Origin: Streptomyces ferrugineus
GTDB taxonomy: Bacteria > Actinomycetota > Actinomycetes > Streptomycetales > Streptomycetaceae
Reading direction: 5' to 3'
Length of the DNA: 64,000 nt
Assembly (NCBI RefSeq): GCF_015160855.1
Contig: NZ_CP063373.1
Location: 4,836,001-4,900,000, forward strand
The notes under the pieces are model-generated. The model was not told the DNA's origin. It saw nothing but the letters and a program-made list of their open reading frames with translations, and did no database searches. Shown piece after piece: positions 8,784 to 16,956 of this stretch. The position numbers were made by a program, and so were the translations under genes. How positions within the stretch are numbered: position 1 is the first letter of the stretch; each line of letters starts with the position of its first letter.

Positions 8784-9311
8784 TCAGGCCAGGACCAGCC
8801 AACGGTGGCCGTCGATCAGCTCTCGGGCTGCGTCGAGGTGGCCGGCGTGGCACGCAGTCTCGGTGATGACATGCAGCAGGACGTCGCGCAAGTTGTGCAG
8901 GTGCGGTTCACCGAACAGGTCGTGGGGCCACCAGGCCAATGCAGCGTCGGCAGGGGTGGCGGTGATGACGGCATCGGCCAGTTCTGCCTCCCGCCGGTAT
9001 AGGTCGAGCACGTCGATGGCCGGCACTTCCGGGGCCACCTTCCACGCATCGTCGCCGCTCGTCAGGACACGGATGACCTCCTCGTCCCCGGCCAGGACTG
9101 CGCGGAACCAGAACCGCTCCACATCCAGCGCGAGATGCTGGACCAGGCCCAGGCAGTGCCATCCGGAAGGCAGCACGGGCCGTCGCAGATCCTTCCCGTC
9201 GAGCCCGTCGAGGATGCCGAGAACGTGGCGCCGCTGCCCGTCCAGGACCCGAAGAAGCGCCCTGACCTCACTGCTCGGAGCTGCTTCGCTCAAATTTTCG
9301 GTCACGGTCAC
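8784..9311 (-). CDS. DinB-like protein, DUF664
   Basis: 175 residues starting at GTG 9311 (a second in-frame GTG lies at 9305). The protein is helical, with LRVLDGQRRHVLGILDGLDG, then the family motif RRPVLPSGWHCLGLVQHLALDVERFW given here in parts: PVLPSGW near residue 45, LGLVQHLALDVERFW near 55-70, and LLHVITETACHAGHLDAARE near the end. The His residues in VQHL and in TACHAGHLD form the expected metal-binding triad. DUF664 members are often mycothiol- or metal-dependent transferases. The open frame extends upstream to 9713 but that part is not family-like. Confidence 0.82.
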   Translation of the reverse strand: MTVTENLSEAAPSSEVRALLRVLDGQRRHVLGILDGLDGKDLRRPVLPSGWHCLGLVQHLALDVERFWFRAVLAGDEEVIRVLTSGDDAWKVAPEVPAIDVLDLYRREAELADAVITATPADAALAWWPHDLFGEPHLHNLRDVLLHVITETACHAGHLDAARELIDGHRWLVLA

Positions 9312-9579
9312 CCAGGATCCCCGAATCTCTGCGGCCGCGCAGGGAGTTACCCCGATATCCGGGACACGCAGCCGACTGAAGTCCGGTACCGCGTCCTCTG
9401 ACCGTAGATCACGAAGTCGCACTGGAGTACGGGGTACTAGGAGGAGCGCAATCCTCGTACGCCGTGTTTCGGGCACGGCCGAAACACCTGGCCGACTGAG
9501 TGAACCGCCCGTCAAGCTGCCTGGGCGGCGACCAAAATGGGTCCGCGCTCGCGGATCCACCGTCAAACGGGGAGGAATC

Positions 9580-10047
9580 ATGGCACGTGCCCGCCTGGCG
9601 ATCGCAGCGGCATCGCTCACACTGGCTGCCGGATCGCTCGCTCTCGCACCCACCGCTACCGCAGCCGAGCAGGCACCCACCGGCGGATGCTGGAACTGGG
9701 GATGCGAGGGCAAGAACCCCGCGGCCTACTGCGGCGGTGACGCCCGCACCGTCGACAGCCTCCGCCTCGGCGGCAGGAACGGGGCTCTGCTGGAGCTGCG
9801 TTACAGCCCTTCGTGCGAGGCGATCTGGGCCCGACTGTCTGACGCCGCCTTCGACGAGATCAACGCAAAGGCCGGAGACGCCAAGGTCGTCCGCAATGGG
9901 TCCGGCAAGGACTACTGGTGCCAGGTGCCCGTCAACGGCTCGTCCTGCTACACGGAGATGCTGGCCGACCACAACATGACCGCGTACGCCTGGGGCGACT
10001 ACGACACCTCGATCCACTACTACAAGGGGCGCACGGGCTCCTACTGA
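9580..10047 (+). CDS. Secreted DUF2690-type protein
   Basis: 155 residues. A Sec signal peptide (basic MARAR, hydrophobic AIAAASLTLAAGSLALAP, cleavage likely after ATAA at about residue 29) precedes a small Cys-containing domain with CGGDARTVDSLRLGG, LLELRYSPSCEAIWARL and a tail rich in Tyr. The 'xAxTVxSxxLxxxxxELRYSxxCxAxWARL' pattern is that of DUF2690. The ATG at 9580 has ggagg 5 bases upstream. Such proteins are small exported proteins of unknown role in Streptomyces. Confidence 0.85.
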   Translation: MARARLAIAAASLTLAAGSLALAPTATAAEQAPTGGCWNWGCEGKNPAAYCGGDARTVDSLRLGGRNGALLELRYSPSCEAIWARLSDAAFDEINAKAGDAKVVRNGSGKDYWCQVPVNGSSCYTEMLADHNMTAYAWGDYDTSIHYYKGRTGSY

Positions 10048-10223
10048 CCTCTGGCCCGCGCGCACCGCCATGGCGCTCCGTCCGCGATGTGAGGGCGGCG
10101 GAATCGGCATCAAGGCCGGCACCAACTGCGCCAACCTCTCACGCGGAGATCTCCGAGCCGTTCGCGCGAGCGGACCAACACCCATGGGGTGCGTGCGGTC
10201 CGTGTGCGGGGGCTGCTGTGTAG

Positions 10224-10300
10224 TACTACCTCGCCAGCGCCGACAATGCGTACGCCTCGCGCAGGCACCGTGCTTACCTGCGCCGAGTCGGGATCCGCGT
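10224..10300 (+). pseudogene. IS5-type transposase scrap
   Basis: The forward frame reads YYLASADNAYASRRHRAYLR then RVGIRVPV, matching the 'ADKAYxSRxxRAYLRRRGI' segment just before the catalytic Glu region of IS5-family transposases. The following Glu-containing part is not recognisable. Confidence 0.4.
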
Positions 10301-10818
10301 GCCGGTAGGGGTGACGAAACCGAGGATGTACTCGTGGACACCGTCCCCGGCACAGCGGTTGCCCGGCTCGAGGATTCTTCCTCACCGCATCAGCAGATCG
10401 ATTCAACATGCATCACAGCCATACGATCGCGAGCACGACCGTGCGACGTGGCCCAGGGCCCCGGCGCACCGTCTGCTCGTGGCTGGCCGGCCCGGCCGAT
10501 GCGGCCGTGCATTGGTGGGGATCGCGTCGGCGCTGGCGGTCGGCCTCGCCCGGGCGTCGTGGCGAGACCGGCCGAGTGCATGCGGATCAGGCTTTGCTCA
10601 AAGCAGGTCCCGTTCTATGAAGCCGTCCGCCTCATCCCAGTCGATGAAGCGACAAGACCCGGTCGTCAGACCGATCCACTGCGACGGGCAGGTCCCGCCG
10701 AGTGTGACCCCGCAGGCCGACGCCGCCAACGCGCCGTCCACCGGCAGCACTTGGACGGCACCACCTTTGACGACTGACTGCCCCGCTCACCCGACAGCGG
10801 CAAGCCGACCCCAACCGG

Positions 10819-10864
10819 CCATCCGAGCACACCACGGCCATCCGAGCACACCACGGCCATCCGA
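10819..10864. repeat. 19-bp tandem repeat, 2.4 copies
   Basis: Identical 19-base units occupy 10819-10837 and 10838-10856, followed by the first 8 bases of a third copy (10857-10864). The unit begins ccatccgagc. The array lies in non-coding sequence. Confidence 0.9.
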
Positions 10865-10950
10865 AGCGGCTCAATGGTCAACTGAAGCACCCAGTCACAG
10901 TGGTGGCTGAGCATCGCGCCGATGATTCCGAAACGGACTCGCTGTGTACC

Positions 10951-11448
10951 TCAGTCGGCTTCTTGCTGCAGGGCATCGCGTCGCCGCAGCAGTTCGCGGC
11001 GCCGGGACCGTGCTCGCACCAGGGCGAACCCCGCAGCCGTGACAAGAGCGACCGAGACCAGGGCTGCGACCAGTGCCTCGACCATCGTGCCGCGAGCCAC
11101 GGCCAGGGCCGTTCCGCCCGCGCTGGTCGCCACGGTGGCCGCGAACGCGATGAGGGCCCCCAACACCCGGTCCCGGGCGAACAGCGGACGGCGCCGGCTC
11201 AGCACCCAGCCGGCGAAGCCGGCCCAGGCCAGCCCAATGGCGATCAGCCCGGCGAAGGCGACCTGCGTACGGGCCGGGAGCGGCTGCGGCTCGGTGACCC
11301 ACAACACGGCGATCAGCACCGCGGCACAGCCTCCCGCCAGCCCTGCCGCCAGGTACCGCATCCGTGAGCGCAGCGACGTCTCGGCGGCCAGTACACACTC
11401 GAGCGTCTCGGGCACACCCCGTCGAGCTGCGGAGTTCTGCTCGCTCAT
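10951..11448 (-). CDS. Four-helix membrane protein paired with an ECF sigma factor
   Basis: 165 residues with hydrophobic segments at about 33-53, 61-82, 93-113 and 121-143 and a basic C-terminal tail (RARSRRRELLRRRDA). It starts at an ATG overlapping the stop of the sigma factor gene by four bases (ATGA), so both come from one transcript and are translationally coupled. In ECF systems such a downstream membrane protein often controls the sigma factor or acts as its accessory; here there is no recognisable zinc-binding anti-sigma motif, so an anti-sigma role is only an inference. Confidence 0.8.
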   Translation of the reverse strand: MSEQNSAARRGVPETLECVLAAETSLRSRMRYLAAGLAGGCAAVLIAVLWVTEPQPLPARTQVAFAGLIAIGLAWAGFAGWVLSRRRPLFARDRVLGALIAFAATVATSAGGTALAVARGTMVEALVAALVSVALVTAAGFALVRARSRRRELLRRRDALQQEAD

Positions 11449-11987
11449 GCCTCGTGTCCCCTCTCGGTGAGAATGTCGCGCAGCATGCGTCGGGCGCGGT
11501 GCAGCCTGCTCTTGACCGTGCCGGGCGGTACGTCGAGCACCTCCGCGCAGGCGGCCAGGGAAAGGTCCTGCAGATGGAAGAGGATCAGTACCTCGCGCTC
11601 CAGGGGCGGCAGCCGGGCAAGGCCGGCCTCGATCTCCAGCGTCGTCAGAACGCCGTTGAGCGAGTCGTCACCGATGCCGACTTCCGCCTCCTCCACGGCT
11701 GTTTCGAACCCTTTGTAGGACTGTCGCAGGTGATCGGTAACCGTCCGCCGGGCGATAGTGAACAGCCACGGGGCAAACCGATCCGGTTGCCGCAGGCGCG
11801 GCAGTCCGCGCACCACGGCGACCCAGGCCTCCTGGGCGAGATCGTCCGCGAGGTGATGCGAGCCGACCATGCCCCGCAGGTACCGCCACAGAGGTGCGTG
11901 CCAGACGCGCACCAGCTGCGGGAACGCATCGCGTTCTCCCAACTGGCAGCGCACCACCAGCAGCTCATCGCGCCCGTCGCCGCTCAC
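11445..11987 (-). CDS. ECF-family RNA polymerase sigma factor
   Basis: 180 residues. Region 2 spans about residues 20-90 with the acidic stretch LADDLAQEAWVAVVRGLPRL and PWLFTIARRTVTDHLR; region 4 covers about 120-175 with LPPLEREVLILFHLQDLSL and a helix-turn-helix VPPGTVKSRLHRARRMLRD. Length and layout are those of minimal group IV sigma factors. It is first in a two-gene operon with the membrane protein ending at 10951. The signal it answers cannot be told from sequence. Confidence 0.9.
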   Translation of the reverse strand: MSGDGRDELLVVRCQLGERDAFPQLVRVWHAPLWRYLRGMVGSHHLADDLAQEAWVAVVRGLPRLRQPDRFAPWLFTIARRTVTDHLRQSYKGFETAVEEAEVGIGDDSLNGVLTTLEIEAGLARLPPLEREVLILFHLQDLSLAACAEVLDVPPGTVKSRLHRARRMLRDILTERGHEA

Positions 11988-12133
11988 AGCACCTCCCTGT
12001 TCCCATCACGTGTCACGAGAACAGTCGGCATTCGCGGCGAGAAGGTTCACGCAAGCCCACACGGGCTTGTCGCATCGACGCCGAACGCGATGGCGTCCGC
12101 CATCCCAACTGACGCAAAAGTAGACTCGTGTCC

Positions 12134-12487
12134 ATGGATGCGTTCTTACCGTTCCTGGTCTTGATCGGTGGCCTTGCCGCAGTCCTGGGCTTCTTTGCGT
12201 GGCTTGCCGCGCGTATTCGACGTCGGGGCCTCGCAGGCGGGGCCATGAGCGCGGCCCTGGCCTCCTATGAGGAGGCGTTCCGCATCACTGCTCACGAAGC
12301 CCACGTGGAGATCCAGGCCCAGGCAGAACGCAAGGCGCCGCTCCTGTCGCCTGACGATCACTGGGGGCGAAGCCCTGGCGAGACCGGCCCACTCGGCGCA
12401 GCGGGCAATCGACCGCATCAGAGGCGTCCTCGCCGCTCACGACGGGCCCTTGGCCGGTGGGCCAAGCGCATGAAGTCCGGACGCTGA
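12134..12487 (+). CDS. Small single-pass membrane protein
   Basis: 117 residues, one N-terminal transmembrane helix (FLPFLVLIGGLAAVLGFFAW) followed by a soluble, basic tail ending in SRRALGRWAKRMKSGR. I took ATG 12134; an in-frame GTG six bases upstream (12128) is also possible. The next gene starts only 3 bases after its stop and is also a small membrane protein, so they form a pair. A different frame over 12360-12473 is also open, so a frameshift near the 3' end cannot be excluded. Function unknown. Confidence 0.65.
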   Translation: MDAFLPFLVLIGGLAAVLGFFAWLAARIRRRGLAGGAMSAALASYEEAFRITAHEAHVEIQAQAERKAPLLSPDDHWGRSPGETGPLGAAGNRPHQRRPRRSRRALGRWAKRMKSGR

Positions 12488-12490
12488 CCC

Positions 12491-12829
12491 GTGCACACGG
12501 TGTTGCAGGGTGCAGGAGGAGTCGTTGCGCTGGGCGTCTTCGTGCTCCTCGCGGATCGTGTTCTGCTGGCGATGGAGGCCAGGGGCTGGATCTACTGGCG
12601 TAAGACCAAGAGCCTCTCGTCGATCGGTGTCGACCTGATCCAGGAGGGCGACCCCGGGGCCCAGGCAGTCAAGCGGGCCATGGAACAGGAGCGCGTACGC
12701 AAGAACGTCAGGCCGGCAGAGGATCCACCGTTCCAGGTGGACCTGACCGCCGGCACAGTGCACATCCGCCGCACGCGAGTCGACGGGCAAGAGGCATCGC
12801 GACGGCGGCAGCCACCGGATCTGGCATGA
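12491..12829 (+). CDS. Small membrane-anchored protein, DUF6191-like
   Basis: 112 residues from GTG 12491. An N-terminal helix (GGVVALGVFVLLADRVLLAM) anchors a short cytosolic part with VDLIQEGDPGAQAVKRAMEQ, RKNVRPAEDPPFQVDL and TAGTVHIRR. The 'PPxxVDLxxGTxxIR' ending resembles the Streptomyces DUF6191 proteins, from memory. It begins 3 bases after the preceding small membrane protein gene and is probably co-transcribed with it. Function unknown. Confidence 0.65.
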   Translation: MHTVLQGAGGVVALGVFVLLADRVLLAMEARGWIYWRKTKSLSSIGVDLIQEGDPGAQAVKRAMEQERVRKNVRPAEDPPFQVDLTAGTVHIRRTRVDGQEASRRRQPPDLA

Positions 12830-12939
12830 CGCTCAGGAGAGAAAGGCCGGCCGCGGAGACCCGAGGCGGCAGCACAGAAGTGGTGGGGTGGTCATGAACC
12901 CCGTTGAGACCGTTCTTGATCTCTCCTAGGTTGGCCCGC

Positions 12940-13806
12940 GTGACGATCGAGGTGCCCTACCAGCCGCTTCCGATTCATCAGTCAGATGTGCGCTACGCCC
13001 ATGGCCCCGACTCCGCCGTGCAGCCCGGCGTGCCCGCCGGCGAGACGATCGAGTTCGACTGGAGGGACAGCGCGATCTACCCGGGAACGTCACGGAAGTT
13101 CTGGGTGCATGTGCCCGCGCGGTACAACCCGTCGGAGCCGGCGTCGTTGATGGTGTTCCAGGACGGATGGTGGTACCTGGACCCTGAAGGAGAGGTCCGC
13201 GGCGCGATCGTTCTGGACAATCTCGTCCACCGCGGTGACATCCCGGTCACCATCGGCGTGTTCGTCGACCCGGGTGTCTTCCCAGATGCTGAGGATCGGA
13301 AGAACCGCAACACCGAGTACGACGCCTACGACGATCGGTACGTCAGTTTCCTCCTGACCGAGATCATCCCTGAGGTCACGAAGCACTACTCGATCGCCGA
13401 GGACCCGGACCGGTGGGGCATCTGCGGTGGCAGTAGCGGCGGGAACTGCGCCTTTACCGCGGCGTGGCTGCGCCCGGACAGATTCCGCCGGGTGATCGGG
13501 TACTTGTCCAGCTTCACGCAGATGCCAGGCGGCAACCCATACCCGGAACTCATCCCCGGCGTCCCTCGCAAGCCGCTGCGCGTCTTCATGCAAGCGGGCC
13601 ATCGTGACCTGCGCTGGAACGAGCCCGAGGCAAACTGGCTCGCCAACAACCTGCTCGTCGCGGCCGCGCTCGCGGAAGCCGGCTACGACTTCCGCCTCGT
13701 CCTGGGCGATGGCGGCCACAGCCCCAACCACGGCGGCGTCCTGCTTCCCGACGCCTTGCGCTGGTTGTGGCGGTCGGACGATCACCCGGACCAACCGGTG
13801 GGCTGA
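12940..13806 (+). CDS. Esterase-D-like alpha/beta hydrolase
   Basis: 288 residues with the enterochelin-esterase/esterase D fold: KFWVHVPARYNPSEPASLMV near residue 53, the nucleophile elbow GGSSGG at 163-168 (Ser165 likely catalytic), and a C-terminal catalytic His in GDGGHSPNHGG. No signal peptide is seen, so a cytosolic carbohydrate- or siderophore-ester hydrolase is likely. GTG 12940 was chosen because the alternative TTG at 12904 would add an unrelated tail. Sequence around VFVDPGVFPDAEDRKNRNTE is typical of the subgroup that acts on short esters of plant or sugar compounds. Confidence 0.85.
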   Translation: MTIEVPYQPLPIHQSDVRYAHGPDSAVQPGVPAGETIEFDWRDSAIYPGTSRKFWVHVPARYNPSEPASLMVFQDGWWYLDPEGEVRGAIVLDNLVHRGDIPVTIGVFVDPGVFPDAEDRKNRNTEYDAYDDRYVSFLLTEIIPEVTKHYSIAEDPDRWGICGGSSGGNCAFTAAWLRPDRFRRVIGYLSSFTQMPGGNPYPELIPGVPRKPLRVFMQAGHRDLRWNEPEANWLANNLLVAAALAEAGYDFRLVLGDGGHSPNHGGVLLPDALRWLWRSDDHPDQPVG

Positions 13807-13809
13807 GGC

Positions 13810-14245
13810 GCGACGACTTCGCAGAAGCGGCCGTCCCGGATCAGGGCCCACAAGACGTCGACTCTGTGCCGGGCGGGGGGGGCGATTACCGCCTGGGAGT
13901 GGCGTTTGCCCTCGGCGCCCTTACGGTCGTAATACGTCCGGGAGTTGGGTCGTAGCGCGCGCTCATCAGGGCGGACATGCAAAAGAGGCGCTGGAGACCC
14001 CGGTGGTAGTGGCGCGGCCGGTGCAGGTTGCCGTTCCGCTTCCCGGAATCGTGCGGTGCCGGAGCCAGGCCGGCGAAGGCCGCGAGCCCGTCCGGACTGG
14101 CGAAGTCCGAGAGGTCGTTGCCGATCGCGGCGAGGAACCCGGCCCCTCCGAACGAACTGGGCGATCACAGTTTCGCCGGGCACGATGGCGTGCTGCCGCT
14201 CTGCGGCCTCCACAGCCTTCTTCGCAAGCTCCTGTGGACTGCGTA
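13810..14245 (-). pseudogene. IS110-family transposase, C-terminal remnant
   Basis: Minus-strand frames give FLAAIGNDLSDFASPDGLAA then FAGLAPAPHDSGKRNGNLHR, then in another frame NSRTYYDRKGAEGKRHSQAV and HRVDVLWALIRDGRF. This is the Transposase_20 (IS116/IS110/IS902) C-terminal half with its conserved Ser-rich and 'YYDRKRAEGKxHxQA' motifs. A frame change near 13950 and loss of the N-terminal DEDD domain show it is inactive. A separate IS110 N-terminal scrap lies at 23870-23983. Confidence 0.75.
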
Positions 14246-14335
14246 CGCCAGGCGTGCGTAGGCATCGGGTGAGCCGCCCGGTCCCGAGTTCGGTGGCTAC
14301 GCTGGATCCGCAAGCTGGAGGAGGCCGCGATCTGT

Positions 14336-15226
14336 ATGGGTGACGGGCACGGGTCCGGACGGTCTGAGCAGGAGGACTCCCTCCGAGCCGGATGGGAAGA
14401 GCACCGGCCTGCGGTTTTCGGTGTGGCCTACCGGCTGCTGGGGAGTGTGGCCGACGCCGAGGACGTGACCCAGGATGTGTGGTTGCGGGCCGCCGGAGCG
14501 GATCTACAGGGCATCGGTGATCTGCGGGCTTGGCTGGTGACGGTGGCCGCGCGGCGGTCGTACGACATTCTCAAGAGTGCCCGTTTCCGCCGGGAGACCT
14601 ATGTCGGGCCGTGGCTGCCCGAGCCGCTGTTGACGGGGCCGGACGCGTCGCAGCCGGTACTCGTCGATGAGTCCGTCAGTTCGGCGATGCTGCTGGTCAT
14701 GGAAGAGCTGAGCCCTCCGGAGCGGGTGGCTTTCGTCCTGCACGACGTCTTCGGTCTCGAGTTCGGCCGGATCGCCGACTTGCTGGACGTCTCTGCGCCG
14801 GGTGCCCGGCAGCTCGCCTCGCGAGCGCGACGGCGGGTGGCCAAGCCGAAGCAGTCCATGCCGCAGGCGTCGAAGGCGGAGCGTGAACGCGTCCTCGCGG
14901 TCTTCCGTGCCGCGTACGAAGCCGGGGACCTGGCCGGCCTGGTCAGGCTTCTGCACCCGGACGCGGTCTACGTCACCGACGGCGGCGGCAAGGCTTTCGC
15001 GGCACGCAAGCCCATCCACGGCGGCGAGCGCGTCGCCGAGGTCATGGTGCGTGTGGGGCGCCAGTGGCGTCCGGACCGCATCGACTTCGCCGAGGTCGGC
15101 GGCGAGCTCGCGCTGGTGTTCCACCGCGAAGGCCGGGTCTACTCCGTGGACACGGTCCAGATCACAGACGGTCTGATCACCGCGTACCGCCGGGTCATCA
15201 ATCCCGAAAAACTCGTGCGCGTCTGA
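14336..15226 (+). CDS. sigJ: ECF41-type sigma factor with SnoaL-like C-terminal domain
   Basis: 296 residues. Sigma region 2 (residues 17-85) and region 4 (about 125-175) are followed by a SnoaL-like extension. Three hallmarks of the ECF41 group are present: WLPEP at 93-97 in the linker, DGGGK near residue 220, and NPEKL at 289-293. In this group the fused C-terminal domain controls sigma activity in place of an anti-sigma factor, and the target is usually a neighbouring carboxymuconolactone decarboxylase, oxidoreductase or epimerase gene. Here the next gene is an oxidoreductase with a matching promoter between them. Start ATG 14336 follows a ggaggagg stretch. Confidence 0.93.
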   Translation: MGDGHGSGRSEQEDSLRAGWEEHRPAVFGVAYRLLGSVADAEDVTQDVWLRAAGADLQGIGDLRAWLVTVAARRSYDILKSARFRRETYVGPWLPEPLLTGPDASQPVLVDESVSSAMLLVMEELSPPERVAFVLHDVFGLEFGRIADLLDVSAPGARQLASRARRRVAKPKQSMPQASKAERERVLAVFRAAYEAGDLAGLVRLLHPDAVYVTDGGGKAFAARKPIHGGERVAEVMVRVGRQWRPDRIDFAEVGGELALVFHREGRVYSVDTVQITDGLITAYRRVINPEKLVRV

Positions 15227-15228
15227 GC

Positions 15229-15255
15229 CGTCACACTCGCAGGGGCCACCTCGTC
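15229..15255 (+). promoter_or_regulatory. ECF41-type promoter upstream of the oxidoreductase
   Basis: The element CGTCACA (15229-15235), a 16-base spacer (15236-15251) and CGTC (15252-15255) matches the ECF41 consensus TGTCACA-n16-CGTC in all but the first base, with the exact spacing. The consensus is recalled from published ECF41 work. The element starts directly after the sigJ stop codon and lies about 130 bases upstream of the oxidoreductase start. Confidence 0.7.
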
Positions 15256-15386
15256 TCCCTGGTGAGAGAGCCAAACAGGCGACGAAGGAATGCGCCAGCG
15301 GATGAGATCGATCCGATGACGATCTGCTCTGACCCGGCGTGTGAACGGGCTGTGCGCTCCAGTCGCCCCTCCCAGTAAGGACCTGT

Positions 15387-16307
15387 ATGCAAGCCATCAC
15401 TGTGCGAGACCCTGACGCCGGCCTTGCAGGGATGTCCCTGACGGACATGCCCTACCCCCAGGCGGCCGAGAACGACGTCATCGTGCGGGTGCACGCCTCC
15501 GGCTTCACCCCTGGCGAGCTGGACTGGCCGGGAACGTGGACCGATCGCGCCGGCCGCGACCGGACACCGAGCGTGCCCGGGCACGAGCTGTCCGGTGTCG
15601 TCGTGGAGCTGGGGTACGGCACCACCGGCCTGAGCGTCGGACAGCGGGTGTTCGGCCTGGCCGACTGGACCCGCAATGGCACGCTCGCCGAGTACACCGC
15701 GGTGGAGGCCCGCAACCTCGCCCCGTTGCCGGCGGACATCGACCACACCGTGGCCGCCGCATTGCCGATCTCCGGGCTGACCGCCTGGCAGGCCCTGTTC
15801 GACCACGGCCGCCTCACCACCGGCCAGACCGTCCTGATTCACGGCGCCGTGGGCGGCGTCGGCTCGATCGCGGTACAGCTCGCCCGCGAGGTCGGCGCCC
15901 GCGTCATCGGCACCGGCCGCGCCCCCGACCGGGACAGGGCACTCGCCCTGGGCGTCGACACCTTCCTGGACCTGCAGGCCGAGAAGCTGGAGGACGTCGG
16001 CGAGGTCGACATCGTGCTCGACGTGATCGGCGGCGACATCCTCGACCGCTCGACCGCCCTGGTGCGCGCCGGCGGCACGCTCGTCACCATCGCCATGCCG
16101 CCCAAGGTCCAGCCCGAGAACGGGCGGGCGGTGTTCTTCGTCGTCGAACCCGACCGCGCCCGTCTCGCCGACCTCGCCCAGCGGGTGAGGGACGGCCGCC
16201 TCAAGCCGGTCGTGGGCGCCGTGCGGCCCCTTGCCGAAGCACCTTCCGCGTTCGCCCCCGGCACGCGCACTCCCGGCAAGACGATCATCCGCGTCACGGA
16301 AGACTGA
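15387..16307 (+). CDS. NADPH:quinone-reductase-like zinc-independent oxidoreductase
   Basis: 306 residues of the medium-chain dehydrogenase/reductase superfamily. N-terminal GroES-like domain (DVIVRVHASGFTPGELDW, then VPGHELSGVV at about 63-72) and a Rossmann domain with the nucleotide loop GAVGGVGSIAVQLA at about 153-166. Cysteine ligands for zinc are missing, as in quinone oxidoreductases. ATG 15387 has aagga upstream. It is the likely target gene of the ECF41 sigma factor encoded just upstream. Confidence 0.9.
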   Translation: MQAITVRDPDAGLAGMSLTDMPYPQAAENDVIVRVHASGFTPGELDWPGTWTDRAGRDRTPSVPGHELSGVVVELGYGTTGLSVGQRVFGLADWTRNGTLAEYTAVEARNLAPLPADIDHTVAAALPISGLTAWQALFDHGRLTTGQTVLIHGAVGGVGSIAVQLAREVGARVIGTGRAPDRDRALALGVDTFLDLQAEKLEDVGEVDIVLDVIGGDILDRSTALVRAGGTLVTIAMPPKVQPENGRAVFFVVEPDRARLADLAQRVRDGRLKPVVGAVRPLAEAPSAFAPGTRTPGKTIIRVTED

Positions 16308-16485
16308 ACAGGAGACCGACCCTACTCACCGCAGACCAGGTCTCGGCAATCGCTTGGTCGGCAACCGTGATGAACCATGCAACCGCGTCGCGACCACCGC
16401 CGATGTCACCCGTCGACAGCCTGACCTGGACGGTGACACCGGTGGTGATACGGGCTGCCGAAGCCTCCACCATCGTGAAGGTCAT
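16294..16485 (-). CDS. Possible small protein, unassigned
   Basis: A 63-residue minus-strand frame (MTFTMVEASAARITTGVTVQ ... AWFITVADQAIAETWSAVSR) has a balanced composition, unlike the arginine-rich shadow frames around it. It overlaps the 3' end of the oxidoreductase gene by 14 bases tail to tail. I do not recognise a family. It could be a real small gene or the end of a remnant. Confidence 0.35.
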   Translation of the reverse strand: MTFTMVEASAARITTGVTVQVRLSTGDIGGGRDAVAWFITVADQAIAETWSAVSRVGLLFSLP

Positions 16486-16582
16486 AGTGGAATCAGCCGG
16501 GCGGCTCCTGTGGGCTGCCTCGGCGCACACAAGCTCGGAGACATCCGACCGGCGGACATGCATGGGGAACGGCCAGGGGAGC

Positions 16583-16870
16583 CAGGTCAAACCCCTTGAC
16601 CATGTCGAGGCGGAAGGCGCCGTACGGGTTGACGTAGGAAGTCGGCTTCTTCGCCCACCCCGTCTCGGCCAGGGCCTGCTGGGGCAACAGCGTGTCGACG
16701 TGCACGAGGCTGGCCTGGAGCAGGTCCGCCGTCCCGAGCCGGAGCGCGGTGGCGTACTTCACGATCTGGTCGTACTGCTGCTCGATCAGGTGAAGGCGAG
16801 CCCGATCACGCTCGCGCCGTGCGTATCGCCGTGGTTGGACTCGATCTCGGCGTCCGGTCTGCGGCCGCAG
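16583..16870 (-). pseudogene. Tn3-family transposase remnant
   Basis: In order on the minus strand: AEIESNHGDTHGASVIGLAF (about 16864-16800), then in another frame LHLIEQQYDQIVKYATALRL and GTAD, then LLQASLVHVDTLLPQQALAE, then YVNPYGAFRLDMVKGFDL (to 16583). These are successive conserved blocks of TnpA of Tn3 elements, from the 'VDTHGQSxxGFAF' block to the 'VNPYGxFxLDMxKRLDL' C-terminus, with large pieces between them deleted. Confidence 0.75.
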
Positions 16871-16883
16871 TACATGCCGTAGC

Positions 16884-16948
16884 AGCGCCTCCGGACTCAG
16901 GTTCCGCCCTTGAGCCCTGATGCTGACGGGCCTGTCAGGCACCACAAC
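16884..16948. repeat. Dispersed 65-bp repeat, copy 1
   Basis: The 65 bases beginning agcgcctccg are about 88 percent identical, by eye, to 23434-23499 in the same orientation, with one base inserted in the other copy. The core can form a hairpin (gcctc...gaggc in copy 2). It sits directly next to the Tn3 remnant. Origin unknown; see findings. Confidence 0.8.
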
Positions 16949-16956
16949 GACCAGCT

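Larger units (their letters stand above)
10048..10950. other. Gene-poor stretch with IS scrap and tandem repeat
   Basis: No intact gene is supported over 900 bases. Recognisable items are an IS5-type scrap at 10224-10300 and a 19-bp tandem repeat at 10819-10864. Several long open frames exist but are arginine/proline-rich with no family features. Confidence 0.5.

Noticed and set aside
8146..9579. 633-codon plus frame from 8146 ending with the DUF2690 protein
   Set aside because: It joins IS21 debris, the antisense of the DinB gene and the true DUF2690 gene; the real start is ATG 9580 with ggagg and a signal peptide.
10800..10870. Short repeats as a CRISPR array
   Set aside because: Units are contiguous, with no unique spacers and no cas genes nearby.
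10951..11448. Zinc-binding anti-sigma factor call for the membrane partner of the ECF sigma factor
   Set aside because: No HxxxCxxC motif is present; only a membrane protein of unknown role can be supported.
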